Below, piece by piece: positions 30,056 through 40,586 of a stretch of 64,000 nucleotides of DNA. Origin of the DNA: Sphingomonas sp. CCH10-B3 (lineage in GTDB: Bacteria; Pseudomonadota; Alphaproteobacteria; Sphingomonadales; Sphingomonadaceae). Numbering within the stretch: the stretch's first letter is position 1; each line of letters opens with the position of its first letter. The DNA lies in the NCBI RefSeq assembly GCF_001556185.1, contig NZ_LSIJ01000010.1:1-64000 (forward strand). Reading direction: 5' to 3'. Made by a program: the position numbers and the translations under genes. The notes under the pieces were generated by a model. It did not search any database. It was given only the letters and a program-made list of their open reading frames with translations, and was not told where the DNA came from.

Positions 30056-31564
30056 CTATTGCAGCGGGGGCTGGCAGTTGCGGGGATCGCAAATCGCGCG
30101 CTGGCCGAGATAGGCTCTCGACGCCTGCAGGAGACCGCGCAATCGGCCGGTCCGGTCGCCCAAGCAGCGCGGATCACTGTCCGGACAGCCGCCATTGCTG
30201 GCGCTGCCAGCGCTGCGCGCCATCGCGGCCAAATCGACCACCGCGGATCCATTGCGGCTGGTGATTACGCCGCTCATGCACGATGCCGTCGCTTCGCCGG
30301 CGGCGGCGGTCGACTCGACCGGGTTCGGGCATTTGTTAAGCGCTTCGTCAAACGCGGTGCGCATCGAAGCCGACTGTGACGGGGCCGAGCGGCTGCCGCA
30401 AGCGATACTGAGCGGGCCGCCTAGGTCATCGCCACCATCCGGGCCGGGCCGCGACGTATCGCCGCCGCTGGTCGGCGGTGGCGTTGTGTCGCTGCCCTCG
30501 GCGGGTGGCTCGCTGCTGGCCGGCTCGCTGGCGGCTGCCTCTCGGCGGCGTTCCTCTGCTTCGATCTGGCGATGGCGTGCCTCGGCGATCAGTCCGAGCT
30601 GGCCGCCCCCCGCGACTTCATGCGCGCTGAATTCAAGGATTGCGACCAACCCGATCAATGGACTCATGATGACAAAGCGACCGGCGGCGGCCAACTGGTC
30701 CCGCTCGCCATCGAAGCCGTTCGACGCGAAGTCGAGCAGCCCCTGCGTCGCGGGTAAGGGATTGTCGGGATCGAGCGACCGCGTGCCGCCCGAAAAACGT
30801 GCGCGGACCGGATCGAAGCCCGCACAGACGAAATCCATCGGATCGCGCGGCGGCTTGCCCCGCGACCCAGAGCGCGACGGCGCTCCGGTCCCGGCCAGGG
30901 TGGTGCTGCCGGCGCCCGGGCAGCCCGACGCATCGCCCCGCGCCCTTTCGGCAGGCGTCGAGTGGCGCGGCCCGCCCACGCAAAATGGATTCTGCCCGCT
31001 CAGCATTCGGTCGAACGCCGCCCGCCCGGCTTCGCCGGCAAAGGTGATCCGCGCAAAGCCATCTTCCTGCGTCAACACCGAAAGATCGACGATATTGTCG
31101 CGGTCGCTGTCGATCAGCAGTTCCGATGCCCCGCGCGACATCAGATAGGCGCCCGCTACATTGCCACTACGGTCGAGCAGCCGCTTGCCGATCACGCCCG
31201 AGCGCCCGACGAAAAAGCCGTCGCGCCCGGTCCGAGACGCATCGGACCAACGCGCCGTCATCAGCGTGAAGCCTGCACTGCCAAAAGCCGGCAGGCCGAG
31301 GATACCGCGCCGGTTGGTAACAGCGATGCCGCCGCCCGTGCGGACATTGAGCACGATTTCGGTATAGTTGCGCTGGAGCGCAGACAGCGCCGCCGTCGAA
31401 GGCGTGGTCGGGGCCTTGCGAAGGACCGGCGAAACGGGGATCGATTGAGCATGCGCGCTCGACGTCAACCCGAGCGATATTGCTCCTGCTATCGATCCGA
31501 GCACCGTCAATGCCTGACGATTGGGTTTAAGTTGCTTGGCCAGCTGCAAAACGAAGCGTCGCAT
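30056..31564 (-). CDS. Large secreted protein of unknown function
   Basis: A 502-residue exported protein. It has a signal peptide with a long basic n-region (residues 1-39, ending SSAHAQ), then a conserved-looking part with repeating Gly-containing segments (GGIAVTNRRGILGLPAFGSAGF, GFFVGRSGVIGKRLLD), a hydrophobic helix near residue 320 (FVIMSPLIGLVAIL), and a Ser/Pro/Gly-rich linker (about 345-395). The C-terminal part has several cysteines (ACGS, KCPN, SCMSG, GCPDSDPRCLG, ICDPRNCQ) that could form disulfides. I recognise no domain. It is on the same strand as prfC upstream. Confidence 0.72.
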   Translation of the reverse strand: MRRFVLQLAKQLKPNRQALTVLGSIAGAISLGLTSSAHAQSIPVSPVLRKAPTTPSTAALSALQRNYTEIVLNVRTGGGIAVTNRRGILGLPAFGSAGFTLMTARWSDASRTGRDGFFVGRSGVIGKRLLDRSGNVAGAYLMSRGASELLIDSDRDNIVDLSVLTQEDGFARITFAGEAGRAAFDRMLSGQNPFCVGGPRHSTPAERARGDASGCPGAGSTTLAGTGAPSRSGSRGKPPRDPMDFVCAGFDPVRARFSGGTRSLDPDNPLPATQGLLDFASNGFDGERDQLAAAGRFVIMSPLIGLVAILEFSAHEVAGGGQLGLIAEARHRQIEAEERRREAAASEPASSEPPAEGSDTTPPPTSGGDTSRPGPDGGDDLGGPLSIACGSRSAPSQSASMRTAFDEALNKCPNPVESTAAAGEATASCMSGVITSRNGSAVVDLAAMARSAGSASNGGCPDSDPRCLGDRTGRLRGLLQASRAYLGQRAICDPRNCQPPLQ

Positions 31565-31690
31565 GTCCGACTCCCCCTCTGTTCGGGACGCGGTGCGAAA
31601 TGCTACGCTACTTATGCCCATGCGCAAGCGAATTTGCATCGCGCCAAGGCCGAAGGCCACGATCTTGGCGCGAACCGTCCAGACTGTCGG

Positions 31691-32563
31691 CTATGCGTCC
31701 AGCGTGACTTGCATCTCGCATGCCCAGGTCGCCCCCGGTGCCACGGCGAAGACGCCCGGCTTGTCGCGGAACTCGCCCTGAAAATCGACGCTGTCGGCAA
31801 TCCCGTGCCACGGCTCGATGCAGACATAGCGCGCGCCGGGCTTGGTCCAGATGCCGAGCCGCGGCGTGTCGGGGAAAGCGATGGCGAGCTGCGGGCCGGT
31901 GCTCGCGCCATAACGCAGCGCGCGTGACGCAATCGGGTTCCAGATCAGCGCATCGGCTTCAAACAGCGCATCGGCGAGGGCGAGCGTGTCGCCCGCGACC
32001 GACGTCGGACGATCCTCGGCGATCAGGCCGTCTTCGTTCAGGCCCTTGAGCATCCCCGGCTCGGGCGCGTCGAAGACGATCCGGTGATCCGCGCGGGGGC
32101 GGGCATAGGGCAGTGGCCAGGCAAAGGCCGGGTGCCAGCCAAAGCTCGCGAGCAACGGCGTGTCGGCGGGATTGCCGATCTTCGCCGTCATCGTCAGCGT
32201 CGCTCCGTCGATCGCGAAGCCGATCTCAAGCAGAAACGCGAAGGGGTACATCTCCCGCGTCGCTGCCGAATCGGTCATTCGGAAGAGCGCATGCGTTGGG
32301 GAAGACGCGGCAAGGTCGAAGGTCGACCGCCGCGCGAAGCCGTGCTTTTCCATCCGATAGGATTCGCCGTCGACCCACAGCACATCGTCGTTCAGCCGCC
32401 CGACGATCGGGAACAGGATCGGCGCGCGCCCGCGCCAATAGGCGGGGTCGGCATCGGTCATCAGCTCACGACCGTCCGCGTCTTTCAGCGACGAGAGTTC
32501 GGCACCGAGCGGGTTGATCGCGGCGCGCAGTTGGCCCGATCCGATCCTGATAAACTCAGTCAT
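31691..32563 (-). CDS. Aldose 1-epimerase-like protein (galactose mutarotase fold)
   Basis: A 290-residue protein of the aldose 1-epimerase/YeaD-LacX group that interconverts sugar anomers or hexose-6-phosphates. The N-terminal IRIGSGQLRAAINPLGAELSSL block, RAPILFPIVGRL, HGFARRSTF and FGWHPAFAWPLP are typical. The late glutamate in YVCIEPWHGIADS is the expected catalytic base position. Substrate is not evident. Its neighbours on the same strand do not suggest a sugar pathway. Confidence 0.82.
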   Translation of the reverse strand: MTEFIRIGSGQLRAAINPLGAELSSLKDADGRELMTDADPAYWRGRAPILFPIVGRLNDDVLWVDGESYRMEKHGFARRSTFDLAASSPTHALFRMTDSAATREMYPFAFLLEIGFAIDGATLTMTAKIGNPADTPLLASFGWHPAFAWPLPYARPRADHRIVFDAPEPGMLKGLNEDGLIAEDRPTSVAGDTLALADALFEADALIWNPIASRALRYGASTGPQLAIAFPDTPRLGIWTKPGARYVCIEPWHGIADSVDFQGEFRDKPGVFAVAPGATWACEMQVTLDA

Positions 32564-32584
32564 GCGTGCCTCAGTCGACCGATA

Positions 32585-33013
32585 TCAGGCCGGGATCGCG
32601 CGCATGCGATTGCCGCGCGGGTTATGCTCGACCTCGGCCAGCCCCAGCCGTTCCATCAGCGGCGGCACATACATGCCGAAGCGCCCCCGCAGACCCTTCT
32701 TCAGGCCATACCAGCCGCCGATCGGATTGTCGGGCGATCGGCCCCATGCTTCGACGGTGCCGGGCTTGGCGTCCTTCTGCTCGTCGGCCGATCCCAGTTC
32801 GATCCAGTCGCCGTGCGCGATCAGCATCGCGTGCAGATCGTCGAGACAGCGCGCATCGTAATGCAGCACGGTCTTGCCGACGGTGCAGACCAGAATCGCC
32901 AGGCCATCACGTTCGGCGCGGTGCATGGTGAAGTCGCTCGTCAGCGGCGGCGTCTTGAGCTGCCACGGGTCGCCGGGCGTCCCCGATCCCAGTGCTGATG
33001 TGCCCTCGCTCAT
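32585..33013 (-). CDS. Conserved hypothetical protein (DUF6855-like)
   Basis: A 142-residue soluble protein. The conserved-looking core (SDFTMHRAERDGLAILVCTVGKT, DDLHAMLIAHGDWIELGSADEQKD, GRSPDNPIGGWYGLKKGLRGRFG) recurs in many sphingomonad and actinobacterial proteins that I associate with DUF6855; this label is from memory and tentative. No catalytic site is obvious. It is 21 bases upstream of the epimerase gene and probably co-transcribed with it. Confidence 0.65.
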   Translation of the reverse strand: MSEGTSALGSGTPGDPWQLKTPPLTSDFTMHRAERDGLAILVCTVGKTVLHYDARCLDDLHAMLIAHGDWIELGSADEQKDAKPGTVEAWGRSPDNPIGGWYGLKKGLRGRFGMYVPPLMERLGLAEVEHNPRGNRMRAIPA

Positions 33014-33031
33014 GGATGCCAGAATAGCCGA

Positions 33032-35395
33032 TCAGCCGCGCAGAGTCGCCCCCAGTTTCGCCGCGGCCGCCACGACCTTGTCGGCGATGCCCCTCAGCTC
33101 CTCGTCGGTGAAGCTCTTGTCGACGGGTTGCAGTGTCACTTCGATGGCGAAGGATTTGGCCCCGTCGCGCTCGAACCGGTCGAAAAGCCGCGCGGCCGTG
33201 ATCGCCTTTTTGTCGACCCCGCGCACCGCCCGCACCAGCGAGTCGGCGGCGAGATTGGCGGGGACGAGGAAAGCGAAATCACGCGTCACGGCTTGCAGCG
33301 CCGGCGGCGCATAGGCCGGGCGCATGAAGCCGTTCCCCCCGCGTTTGGCGGGAACGGCATCCAGATAGAGTTCGACAGCTGCCACCGCGCCGTCGAGGTC
33401 GAAGGCTTTGAGCGTCAGTGGGTGCAGCATCCCGAAGGCGGCAAGCACCGTCTTCGGCCCGAGCCGCAAAGTACCCGACTGGCCGGGATGCCAAGCCTCC
33501 CCCGCTTCGCCGAACACTTGCAGATTTTCGACCGGCACGCCCGCTTCGCCCAGCAGCGCCAGCGCTTCGGCCTTGGCATCGAAGGCGTCGAAGCCCTGCG
33601 CCTTGCCGCTCTGCCAGTTGCGCGGTGCCTTGTTGCCCGCGAGCACGACGCCCAAGGTCATCCGCTCGGCATCGCTCAGATAGCGGCGACCGAGTTCGAA
33701 CAAGCGAACACTCGGCACGCCGCGTTTCAGATTGCGCGCGGTCGCGGCCAGCAGGCCGGGCAGCAGCGACGGCCGCATGACCTTCAGGTCTTCGCTGATC
33801 GGATTGGCGAGCGTCCAGGCGAAGTTGCTGGCGCCTGCAAACACGGCCGCCTGCGCTTCGGGGAGGAAGCTCCACGTCACCGCTTCGTTCAGGCTCCGCG
33901 CCGCCGCCGCGCGGCGGACCCGGCGTTCGAGCTTCTGCTCGGGCGTCGCGGTCGGGCGGGCGACACCGGGGGTGCGGGGCAGCAGCACCGGCGGCACCTT
34001 GTCGATGCCTTCGATGCGGATCACTTCCTCGACAATGTCGGCGGGGCCATCGACGTCGCGCCGCCAGCTCGGCACGCCGACCTGCCAATCGGGCGACACC
34101 GTGAAGCCGAGCGACTCAAGAATCGCGCGCTGGCGGTCAGGCGCGATCGCGAGACCGCCGAGCGTCTCGGCGCGATCGGGATCATAAGCGATCGTCTTCG
34201 TCGCCAGCGGCGGAGCGCCTGCTCGCGTCACCTCGCTCGGGGTGCCGCCGCACAGCTCGACCACCAGCGCCGCCGCAATCGCCAGCCCCTCGTCGAGGAA
34301 GGCCGGGTCGACCCCGCGCTCGAAGCGAGTGCGGGCGTCGCTGGTGAGCAGCAGCTTCTGGCCGGTGCGGGCAATGCTTTCGGGATCGAAATAGGCGCAT
34401 TCGATCAGCACATCGGTGGTCGTCTCCGACACGCCGGTTTCCTCGCCGCCCATGATGCCGCCGATATCGTGGACTTTCGCCCCGTCGGCGATCACCGTCA
34501 TGCCCGAGTCAAGCGCATAGGTCTTGCCGTTGAGCGCGAGCACGCTTTCGCCCGCCCGCGCCTTGCGCGCGACTAGGCCGCCGTCGAGCTTGGCCACGTC
34601 ATAGACGTGCAGCGGGCGGCCGAGATCGAACATCACATAATTGGTGATGTCGACGAGTGTCGAAATGGGCTTTTGCCCGATCGCCTTCAGGCGGCGCTGC
34701 ATCCACTCAGGCGAGGGGCCATTGCTCACACCGCGCACCAATTGCCCGTAAAAGGCCGGGCAGCCGTCCGTATCCTCGGTGGCTATCGATGGCCCGGCGC
34801 CGGATACGGACAGCGAGACGGGCTTTAGCGGGCGCAATTGCCCCATGCCGCCTGCTGCGAGGTCGCGCGCGATGCCGCGCACGCCCATGCAATCCTGCTT
34901 GTTGGGCGTCACCGACACGTCGATCACCGGATCGGTGAGCCCGGCATAATCGGGATAGGGCGTGCCGACCGGCGCACCCTCGGGCAGCTCGATGATGCCG
35001 TCGTGATCGTCGCCGAGCTCGAGCTCTTTCGCCGAGCACATCATCCCGTTCGATTCGACCCCGCGGATCGAGGCGACCTTGAGCTCGAAGCCGCTCCCGG
35101 GCACGACCGCGCCGGCGGGGCCGAACACGCCGAGCATCCCGGCGCGGGCGTTGGGCGCGCCGCAGACGACCTGCAGCGGGCCGTCGCCGGCATCGACTTG
35201 CAGCACTTGCAGCTTGTCGGCCTGTGGATGCCGTTCCGCCGACAGCACGCGCGCGACACGGAATGCGGCGAGTGCCGCGCCGGGGTCTTCCACCCCTTCG
35301 ACTTCGAGGCCAATACGGGTCAGCGCGAGCACGATCTCGTCGAGCGAGGCGCTGGTATCGAGATGCTCCTTGAGCCACGAAAGCGTGAACTTCAT
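33032..35395 (-). CDS. pheT: Phenylalanyl-tRNA synthetase beta subunit
   Basis: Large subunit of the heterotetrameric phenylalanine-tRNA ligase. The 787-residue protein begins [21 protein letters not shown], followed by the OB-fold tRNA-binding domain ([15 protein letters not shown]), the B3/B4 editing region and the B5 helical domain, then the anticodon-binding end. The ATG overlaps the pheS stop by 4 bases, so both subunits are translationally coupled. Confidence 0.97.
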   Translation of the reverse strand: MKFTLSWLKEHLDTSASLDEIVLALTRIGLEVEGVEDPGAALAAFRVARVLSAERHPQADKLQVLQVDAGDGPLQVVCGAPNARAGMLGVFGPAGAVVPGSGFELKVASIRGVESNGMMCSAKELELGDDHDGIIELPEGAPVGTPYPDYAGLTDPVIDVSVTPNKQDCMGVRGIARDLAAGGMGQLRPLKPVSLSVSGAGPSIATEDTDGCPAFYGQLVRGVSNGPSPEWMQRRLKAIGQKPISTLVDITNYVMFDLGRPLHVYDVAKLDGGLVARKARAGESVLALNGKTYALDSGMTVIADGAKVHDIGGIMGGEETGVSETTTDVLIECAYFDPESIARTGQKLLLTSDARTRFERGVDPAFLDEGLAIAAALVVELCGGTPSEVTRAGAPPLATKTIAYDPDRAETLGGLAIAPDRQRAILESLGFTVSPDWQVGVPSWRRDVDGPADIVEEVIRIEGIDKVPPVLLPRTPGVARPTATPEQKLERRVRRAAAARSLNEAVTWSFLPEAQAAVFAGASNFAWTLANPISEDLKVMRPSLLPGLLAATARNLKRGVPSVRLFELGRRYLSDAERMTLGVVLAGNKAPRNWQSGKAQGFDAFDAKAEALALLGEAGVPVENLQVFGEAGEAWHPGQSGTLRLGPKTVLAAFGMLHPLTLKAFDLDGAVAAVELYLDAVPAKRGGNGFMRPAYAPPALQAVTRDFAFLVPANLAADSLVRAVRGVDKKAITAARLFDRFERDGAKSFAIEVTLQPVDKSFTDEELRGIADKVVAAAAKLGATLRG

Positions 35396-36471
35396 GCGCC
35401 GACTCCCCCGCTCAAGGTCGGCACATCGAGCACGCCGAAGCCATAATGCCGCAACCAGCGAATATCGCCATCGAAGAAGGCGCGCAGATCGTCCATCCCG
35501 TATTTGAGCATCGCTAGCCGGTCGATCCCGCAGCCGAACGCAAAGCCTTGCCACACATCGGGATCATAGCCACCCGCCTCGATCACTTTGCGGTGGACCA
35601 TGCCGCTGCCGAGCACTTCCATCCAATGGTCGCTACCGCCAATCACGCGCTTGCCGTTCTGGATGGTGTAGCCGACATCGACTTCCGCCGATGGCTCGGT
35701 GAAGGGGAAATAGCTCGGGCGCAGCCGCAGCACGATATCGTCGCGCTCGAAATAGGCCTTCAGGAACGTCTCGAGCGTCCATTTGAGATGGCCTAGTGTG
35801 ATGCCCTTGTCGATCACGAGGCCCTCGACCTGATGGAACATCGGCGTGTGCGTGGCGTCGCTGTCGGAGCGATAGGTGCGGCCCGGCGCGATGATATACA
35901 CCGGCTTGTCGCCGCCCGCCGCCTGCATCGCGCGGATCTGCACGGGGCTGGTGTGGGTGCGCAGCACCATCGGCGTCGCGTGCTCGCCCGCGAGGTAGAA
36001 GGTGTCATGCATCGCCCGCGCCGGATGCGTCTCGGGGATGTTGAGCGCGGTGAAATTATACCAATCGGTCTCGATCTCCGGCCCGGTCGCCACGGCGAAG
36101 CCCAGATCGGCGAAGATTTCGGCAAGTTCGTCCATCACCTGGCTCACCGGATGGATCGTGCCGAGCGGCAGCGGCTCGGCCGGGAGCGTCATGTCCAGTG
36201 TTTCCGCCGCGAGCCGCGCATCGAGCGCGGCGCGGTCAAGCGCGGCCTTGCGCGTGGTCAGGGCCTCGGTCACGGCCTCCCGCAGCGCGTGAATGCGCGG
36301 GCCTTCGCTCTGGCGCTGCTCGGGCGACATGCCGCCCAGCGTCTTGAGCAGGGCGGTCACGCTGCCCGACTTGCCGAGTGCGGCGACACGAATCGCCTCC
36401 ACCGCGTCAGGCGTGGTCGCCGCATCAATCTGGCCGAGCAGGTCGGCGCGCATCTGGTCTAGGTCAGTCAT
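35392..36471 (-). CDS. pheS: Phenylalanyl-tRNA synthetase alpha subunit
   Basis: Catalytic subunit of the phenylalanine-tRNA ligase, class II synthetase. Class II motifs can be seen in the 359-residue product: motif 2-like [20 protein letters not shown] and motif 3-like [17 protein letters not shown]. The N-terminal coiled-coil region precedes them. The ATG at 36471 begins [15 protein letters not shown], as in relatives. It is preceded by rpmI-rplT, the widely conserved order. Confidence 0.97.
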   Translation of the reverse strand: MTDLDQMRADLLGQIDAATTPDAVEAIRVAALGKSGSVTALLKTLGGMSPEQRQSEGPRIHALREAVTEALTTRKAALDRAALDARLAAETLDMTLPAEPLPLGTIHPVSQVMDELAEIFADLGFAVATGPEIETDWYNFTALNIPETHPARAMHDTFYLAGEHATPMVLRTHTSPVQIRAMQAAGGDKPVYIIAPGRTYRSDSDATHTPMFHQVEGLVIDKGITLGHLKWTLETFLKAYFERDDIVLRLRPSYFPFTEPSAEVDVGYTIQNGKRVIGGSDHWMEVLGSGMVHRKVIEAGGYDPDVWQGFAFGCGIDRLAMLKYGMDDLRAFFDGDIRWLRHYGFGVLDVPTLSGGVGA

Positions 36472-36575
36472 CCGGCGTTCCTTTGCGTAGCGCCTGCTAG
36501 CGGGAGATGAACCAAAGAAAAAGGGCGCCGGTGTTGCCACCGACGCCCCGCATTTCGTGCTCGCGCCAGAACCGC

Positions 36576-36941
36576 TCAGGCGGCCTGGGGCAGAGCCGCC
36601 TTAGCTTGCGCGATGATGCCGCTAAACGCTGCGCCTTCGTGCATGGCGATGTCGGCAAGCACTTTCCGGTCGAGTTCGATGCCGGCGAGCTTCAGCCCGT
36701 GCATGAACTGCGAATAGGTGAGCCCTTCGGCGCGGACGCCGGCGTTGATGCGCTGGATCCAGAGCGCCCGGAACGAGCGCTTCTTCACCTTGCGGTCGCG
36801 ATAGGCATATTGCCCGGCCTTTTCGACGGCCTGGCGAGCGATGCGGATCGTGTTCTTGCGACGGCCGTAATAGCCCTTCGCCGATTCGAGGATCCGCTTG
36901 TGCTTGGCGCGGGTGGTTACACCCCGTTTGACGCGTGCCAT
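36576..36941 (-). CDS. rplT: 50S ribosomal protein L20
   Basis: A 121-residue basic ribosomal protein that binds 23S rRNA early in assembly. It shows [18 protein letters not shown] at the start and the helical central part ([22 protein letters not shown]). It follows rpmI by 14 bases and precedes pheS by 104 bases. In some bacteria L20 represses its own operon through an mRNA site; I do not see one here. Confidence 0.98.
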   Translation of the reverse strand: MARVKRGVTTRAKHKRILESAKGYYGRRKNTIRIARQAVEKAGQYAYRDRKVKKRSFRALWIQRINAGVRAEGLTYSQFMHGLKLAGIELDRKVLADIAMHEGAAFSGIIAQAKAALPQAA

Positions 36942-36955
36942 TTCCTATCGTTCCT

Positions 36956-37159
36956 TCACTTCAGGCCGTAAGGCGCCCACGCCTTGACGGTCGCGGTGTC
37001 TGCTTTGGCAAGCACCGAGGTGCGGCGATTCTGGCGGATATACTTGGCATTGTGGCTGATCAGCCGGTGACGCTTGCCGGCGACACCATGCTTCAGCTTG
37101 CCCGTCGCGGTGACGGTGAAGCGCTTCTTCACCCCGCTCTTGGTCTTGAGTTTGGGCAT
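36956..37159 (-). CDS. rpmI: 50S ribosomal protein L35
   Basis: A 67-residue basic protein with the L35 pattern MPKLKTKSGVKKRFTVTATGKLK and KRHRLISHNAKYIRQNR. It leads the rpmI-rplT-pheS-pheT unit. The translation factor gene infC, usually just upstream in other bacteria, is not present here. Confidence 0.97.
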   Translation of the reverse strand: MPKLKTKSGVKKRFTVTATGKLKHGVAGKRHRLISHNAKYIRQNRRTSVLAKADTATVKAWAPYGLK

Positions 37160-37314
37160 TTTCGTCTCCTTCGTTTGCGCGACGATTTATGAACAGCCAC
37201 GGCAGCCCATACCGGCCGGACCATTCCTCTTACTCGCGGAAAGGCGGGCGCTTAGACGAAGTGGTCGTGATTGGCAACTGGCGCGGCCGGAAAAACAGTC
37301 GTTCGTCCCATGCC

Positions 37315-37965
37315 TCAGTGGTGTTCGAGCTGCCGGATCAATGTCGGCAGCGCCGCAAGTGTCTCAATTTGTGCGGATGCCCGACCAATATCGGGGCTGT
37401 TGGCGTGCGCCAAACCCCAGGGACCACGACGCAGGAAGATCGCGACCATGCCCGCGCCACGCGCCGGGACGATATCATTGTCGAGCCGGTCACCGACATA
37501 GGCGATGGCGGACGGCGGCATTCCGGCAACATCGGCGATTCGCTCAAAAAACTCCGGCGACGGCTTTTCGATGCCCCAGCCGGTCGATGTTGCGATGAAA
37601 TCCGCTGTTGTGCCGCAGGCGCGCAACGCCGCTTCTGCTGCCTCGGGCTGATTGCCAGCAATGCCCACCATCAGCCCCTGTAATCGCAGCTCGGCCATAC
37701 AGGCGAGCGCATCGGGATAAAAATCCTGCGGTTCGATTATGTAGCCTTGCCCAGCCGCAATCCGCGCACGTTCGGCGGCATCGACATCAAGGCCGGGCGC
37801 AAATCGGTCAAAAACCTGGCGATGATGCGCGCCGCTTGCCACCACTTCATGAAATGCCTTGGAAAAGTCGCTGCGGGGCACGCCGAGCCAATCTGCCCAG
37901 AGTCCCCATTGGCGTGTCTCGTCGACCAAGGTTTCGCCGACGTCGAAAACAACGGCGCGGATCAT
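37315..37965 (-). CDS. HAD-superfamily hydrolase
   Basis: A 216-residue haloacid-dehalogenase-type phosphatase. The catalytic motif I is VVFDVGETLVD near residue 8; motif II-like GIAGNQPE and motif IV-like VGDRLDNDIVPARGAG complete the pattern. The small cap domain (about 20-85) suggests a C1-type enzyme acting on a small phosphorylated substrate, unidentified. The stop at 37315 is 155 bases from rpmI and reads toward it. Confidence 0.8.
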   Translation of the reverse strand: MIRAVVFDVGETLVDETRQWGLWADWLGVPRSDFSKAFHEVVASGAHHRQVFDRFAPGLDVDAAERARIAAGQGYIIEPQDFYPDALACMAELRLQGLMVGIAGNQPEAAEAALRACGTTADFIATSTGWGIEKPSPEFFERIADVAGMPPSAIAYVGDRLDNDIVPARGAGMVAIFLRRGPWGLAHANSPDIGRASAQIETLAALPTLIRQLEHH

Positions 37966-37970
37966 CTCCG

Positions 37971-38753
37971 TTAGTGCCCGCGGCAGGCAAGCGCGTCGAT
38001 AATGTCGTCGATGCGCGCGGGCTCGCCAGCGGCGATCACTTCGCCGATGCTGTCGTTGGTCAGCGGGTCGCCGGCCCAATCACACATCCGCCCGCCTGCG
38101 CCTTCGACGACCGGGACGAGTGCTGCGAAGTCATGGATCTTCAGCCCGGCCTCGACGACGACATCGATATGGCCGCTCGCAAGGCAGCCATAATTATAGC
38201 AATCGCCGCCAAGCACCGTCGAGCGTACCTGCGCGTCGAGATGTTCGAAGGCGTGGAGTTGGTCGTCGTTGAACAGCGCCGGAGAGGTGGTCGCGAGCAG
38301 CGCCTCGTCAAGCGCCTTGATCAGCCGCGTGCGCGCAGGGGTGCCGTTGAACAAGGTCGGCTGACCGACCACGCCGGTCCAGCGCTCCTTCAGGATCGGC
38401 TGGTCGATCACGCCGAGCATCGGCCACCCTTCGACCGTCAGCGCGATCAGCGTGCCGAAGATCGGGCGGCCCGAAATGAAGGCGCGCGTGCCGTCGATCG
38501 GGTCGAGCACCCACGCCCGCCCGCTCTTGCCGGGCTTGGTGCCATATTCCTCGCCGATGATCGCATCGTCGGGAAAGGTCCGTTCGATCAGCTGACGCAT
38601 CGCCGCTTCGGCCGCGCGGTCGGCCAGCGTGACGGGCGAGGCATCGCTCTTGGTCTCAAGGCCATGGTCGGCCCGGAAATAAGAGCGGATCGCAGCACCC
38701 GCAGCATCGGCGAGAGCGGCCGCGAGATCGATATCGGCTTGGGAAACGCGCAT
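37971..38753 (-). CDS. hisN: Histidinol-phosphatase (inositol monophosphatase-like, HisN type)
   Basis: Magnesium-dependent phosphatase of 260 residues in the IMPase fold, best matching HisN, which dephosphorylates histidinol phosphate in histidine biosynthesis. Metal-binding motifs are visible: GEEYG (residue E), LDPIDGTRAF and the late WAGDPLTND. It ends 5 bases before the HAD gene and is likely co-transcribed with it. No other histidine genes are in the window, so specificity is inferred from family resemblance only. Confidence 0.8.
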   Translation of the reverse strand: MRVSQADIDLAAALADAAGAAIRSYFRADHGLETKSDASPVTLADRAAEAAMRQLIERTFPDDAIIGEEYGTKPGKSGRAWVLDPIDGTRAFISGRPIFGTLIALTVEGWPMLGVIDQPILKERWTGVVGQPTLFNGTPARTRLIKALDEALLATTSPALFNDDQLHAFEHLDAQVRSTVLGGDCYNYGCLASGHIDVVVEAGLKIHDFAALVPVVEGAGGRMCDWAGDPLTNDSIGEVIAAGEPARIDDIIDALACRGH

Positions 38754-38827
38754 CCCGCGTGCCTAGCCGTCACCTTCGCACAACGCCAGACTCGCATAAG
38801 TCACAAAGCGCTGACAAAAGGGCGGTC

Positions 38828-39910
38828 ATGCGCCTGACCGCTCTTCTGCTCGCCCCGGCCGTCGCGATTGCGGTGGCTGCCAGCCCCGCCGATGCGCAAC
38901 TGCGCCCGCTGGTTGCACCGCCCGAAAGCGCCGCCAAGGCGAGCAGCGACGGTGTCGACGTGTATCTCGTGAACGAAGGGCAAGAGCCGGCGCCGGTCGC
39001 CGCGCCCGACACGATCGACACGATCGCGCGCGACGGGACCGCGCTGACGCTCGAACTGGTGCGCTCAACGGCCGACACCGCGCCGGTGCCGGCTGGCGGG
39101 TTCGCCAAGTTGCGCTACCGGCTTGCCCCGCTCACGCCCGCCGTGCCGCAAGTCGCGACCGCCACGCGTCGCCCGCCGCCGGTGGTTGAAGACGGCGAGA
39201 CCGAAGTGGCCGATTCGCACGGGCTGGCGAGCGGGTTCCTCAGCCGTTTCCGCCCTTATGAGCCGACCTATGTCGCGATCGGATCGGGGCAGGAGAATAC
39301 CAAGGTACAGTTCAGTTTCGCGCTGCGCCCGTTCGGCGGGCATGGCGCGCTTTCCTATCTCAACGTCGCCTATACCCACACCTTCTTCTGGGCGTTCAAC
39401 CGCGCGTCAGCGCCGATCCCGACGACGATCTACAGCCCCGAAGTGTTCGTCGACGTGCCGGTCGGCGATCAGGTCAATGTCGCCTTCGGCTATCGTCACA
39501 GTTCGAACGGCGGCGGCGTGCGCGATTCGATCGACGCCAACCGGTTGTACCTTCGGGTCAACAAGGCCTTCGATCTCGGGCGCGGCTGGCGGCTCGATGT
39601 CGCGCCGCAGGGCTGGGTGTTTTTCGGCACGCGCGGCATCGCGACCGATCTCGACCGATTCTGGGGCAATGCCGGCATCACCGCGTCGATCGCCAAGCGC
39701 GACGGGCTTAAGCTCCAGCTTTACGGCCGGGGCGATCCGACCACCGGGCGCGGCGCCGCCGAACTGTTCGCTTCCTATCCGCTGCAGCGGATCGGCGGCG
39801 ATTTCGGGGTCTATCTCTTCGGTCAGGCCTTCACGGGCTATGGCGAGACGCTGCCGCGCTATAACCAGCAGCAAACGACCGCGCGGATCGGGATTGCGCT
39901 TACCCGCTAA
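38828..39910 (+). CDS. pldA: Outer-membrane phospholipase A (OMPLA/PldA-like)
   Basis: Outer-membrane beta-barrel phospholipase A1. A signal peptide (MRLTALLLAPAVAIAVAASPADA) precedes a linker of about 110 residues and the barrel. The catalytic segment is YRHSSNGGGVRDSIDANRLY, where the H-S dyad and calcium-loop-type residues are arranged as in OMPLA (HQSNG...). The 360-residue length fits. OMPLA acts when outer-membrane asymmetry is disturbed. It is divergent from hisN. Confidence 0.87.
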   Translation: MRLTALLLAPAVAIAVAASPADAQLRPLVAPPESAAKASSDGVDVYLVNEGQEPAPVAAPDTIDTIARDGTALTLELVRSTADTAPVPAGGFAKLRYRLAPLTPAVPQVATATRRPPPVVEDGETEVADSHGLASGFLSRFRPYEPTYVAIGSGQENTKVQFSFALRPFGGHGALSYLNVAYTHTFFWAFNRASAPIPTTIYSPEVFVDVPVGDQVNVAFGYRHSSNGGGVRDSIDANRLYLRVNKAFDLGRGWRLDVAPQGWVFFGTRGIATDLDRFWGNAGITASIAKRDGLKLQLYGRGDPTTGRGAAELFASYPLQRIGGDFGVYLFGQAFTGYGETLPRYNQQQTTARIGIALTR

Positions 39911-39962
39911 GGGCCGGGTTGGCGCGGTGCGGCAACTGGCCTAGCGTTGACACCAAATCTGG

Positions 39963-40520
39963 ATGAGGATCTTGCCCATGCGTCTCGCTCTTGCTGCTGC
40001 CGCCGCCTTGCTTGCCACGACGCCTGCGTCTGCAGAGCTAAAGCCCGGTGCCACTGCGCCGCTGTTCACTGCGCAGGGTTCGGTCGCGGGCCAGCCCTTC
40101 ACGGTCGATCTGAAGGCAGCGCTCAAAAAGGGGCCGGTCGTACTTTATTTCTTCCCGGCGGCGTTCACGCCGGGTTGCAACGCCGAAGCGCATGCCTTTG
40201 CCGAGGCAATTGCCGATTTCAAGGCAGCGGGCGCGACCGTGATCGGCATGACGGCGGGCAACACCGACCAGATCGCTAAATTCTCCAGTGCCTATTGCGC
40301 GGGCAAGTTTCCGGTCGCGGCCGCCACCCCGGCAGTCGCTGCAGGCTATGACGTCGCGCTCAAGAAACCCGATGGCAGCGCAAGCGGTTACACCAGCCGC
40401 ACCAGCTATGTCATCGCGCCCGACGGCAAGGTCTTTTACGTCCATAGCGACATGAGCGCTGCCCAGCACGTCAACCTGACCTTGGAAGCAGTCAAGCGGT
40501 ATCGCGCCACGCATCGCTGA
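39963..40520 (+). CDS. Exported peroxiredoxin (AhpC/TSA, BCP-like)
   Basis: A 185-residue peroxiredoxin with a signal peptide (MRILPMRLALAAAAALLATTPASA), so periplasmic. The catalytic cysteine is in FFPAAFTPGCNAEA and a second cysteine in SSAYCAGKFPV could act as resolving residue. The start may be the second ATG five codons later (39978). It is 52 bases after the phospholipase gene and may share its transcript. It probably removes peroxides; the periplasmic placement is shared with the MsrA protein at 16619. Confidence 0.85.
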   Translation: MRILPMRLALAAAAALLATTPASAELKPGATAPLFTAQGSVAGQPFTVDLKAALKKGPVVLYFFPAAFTPGCNAEAHAFAEAIADFKAAGATVIGMTAGNTDQIAKFSSAYCAGKFPVAAATPAVAAGYDVALKKPDGSASGYTSRTSYVIAPDGKVFYVHSDMSAAQHVNLTLEAVKRYRATHR

Positions 40521-40586
40521 ATGCCGCCGAATCATCCTTAGCACTCACCGAATATTAGGCCTTTTCGCTCTAGTAACGACATGTGC

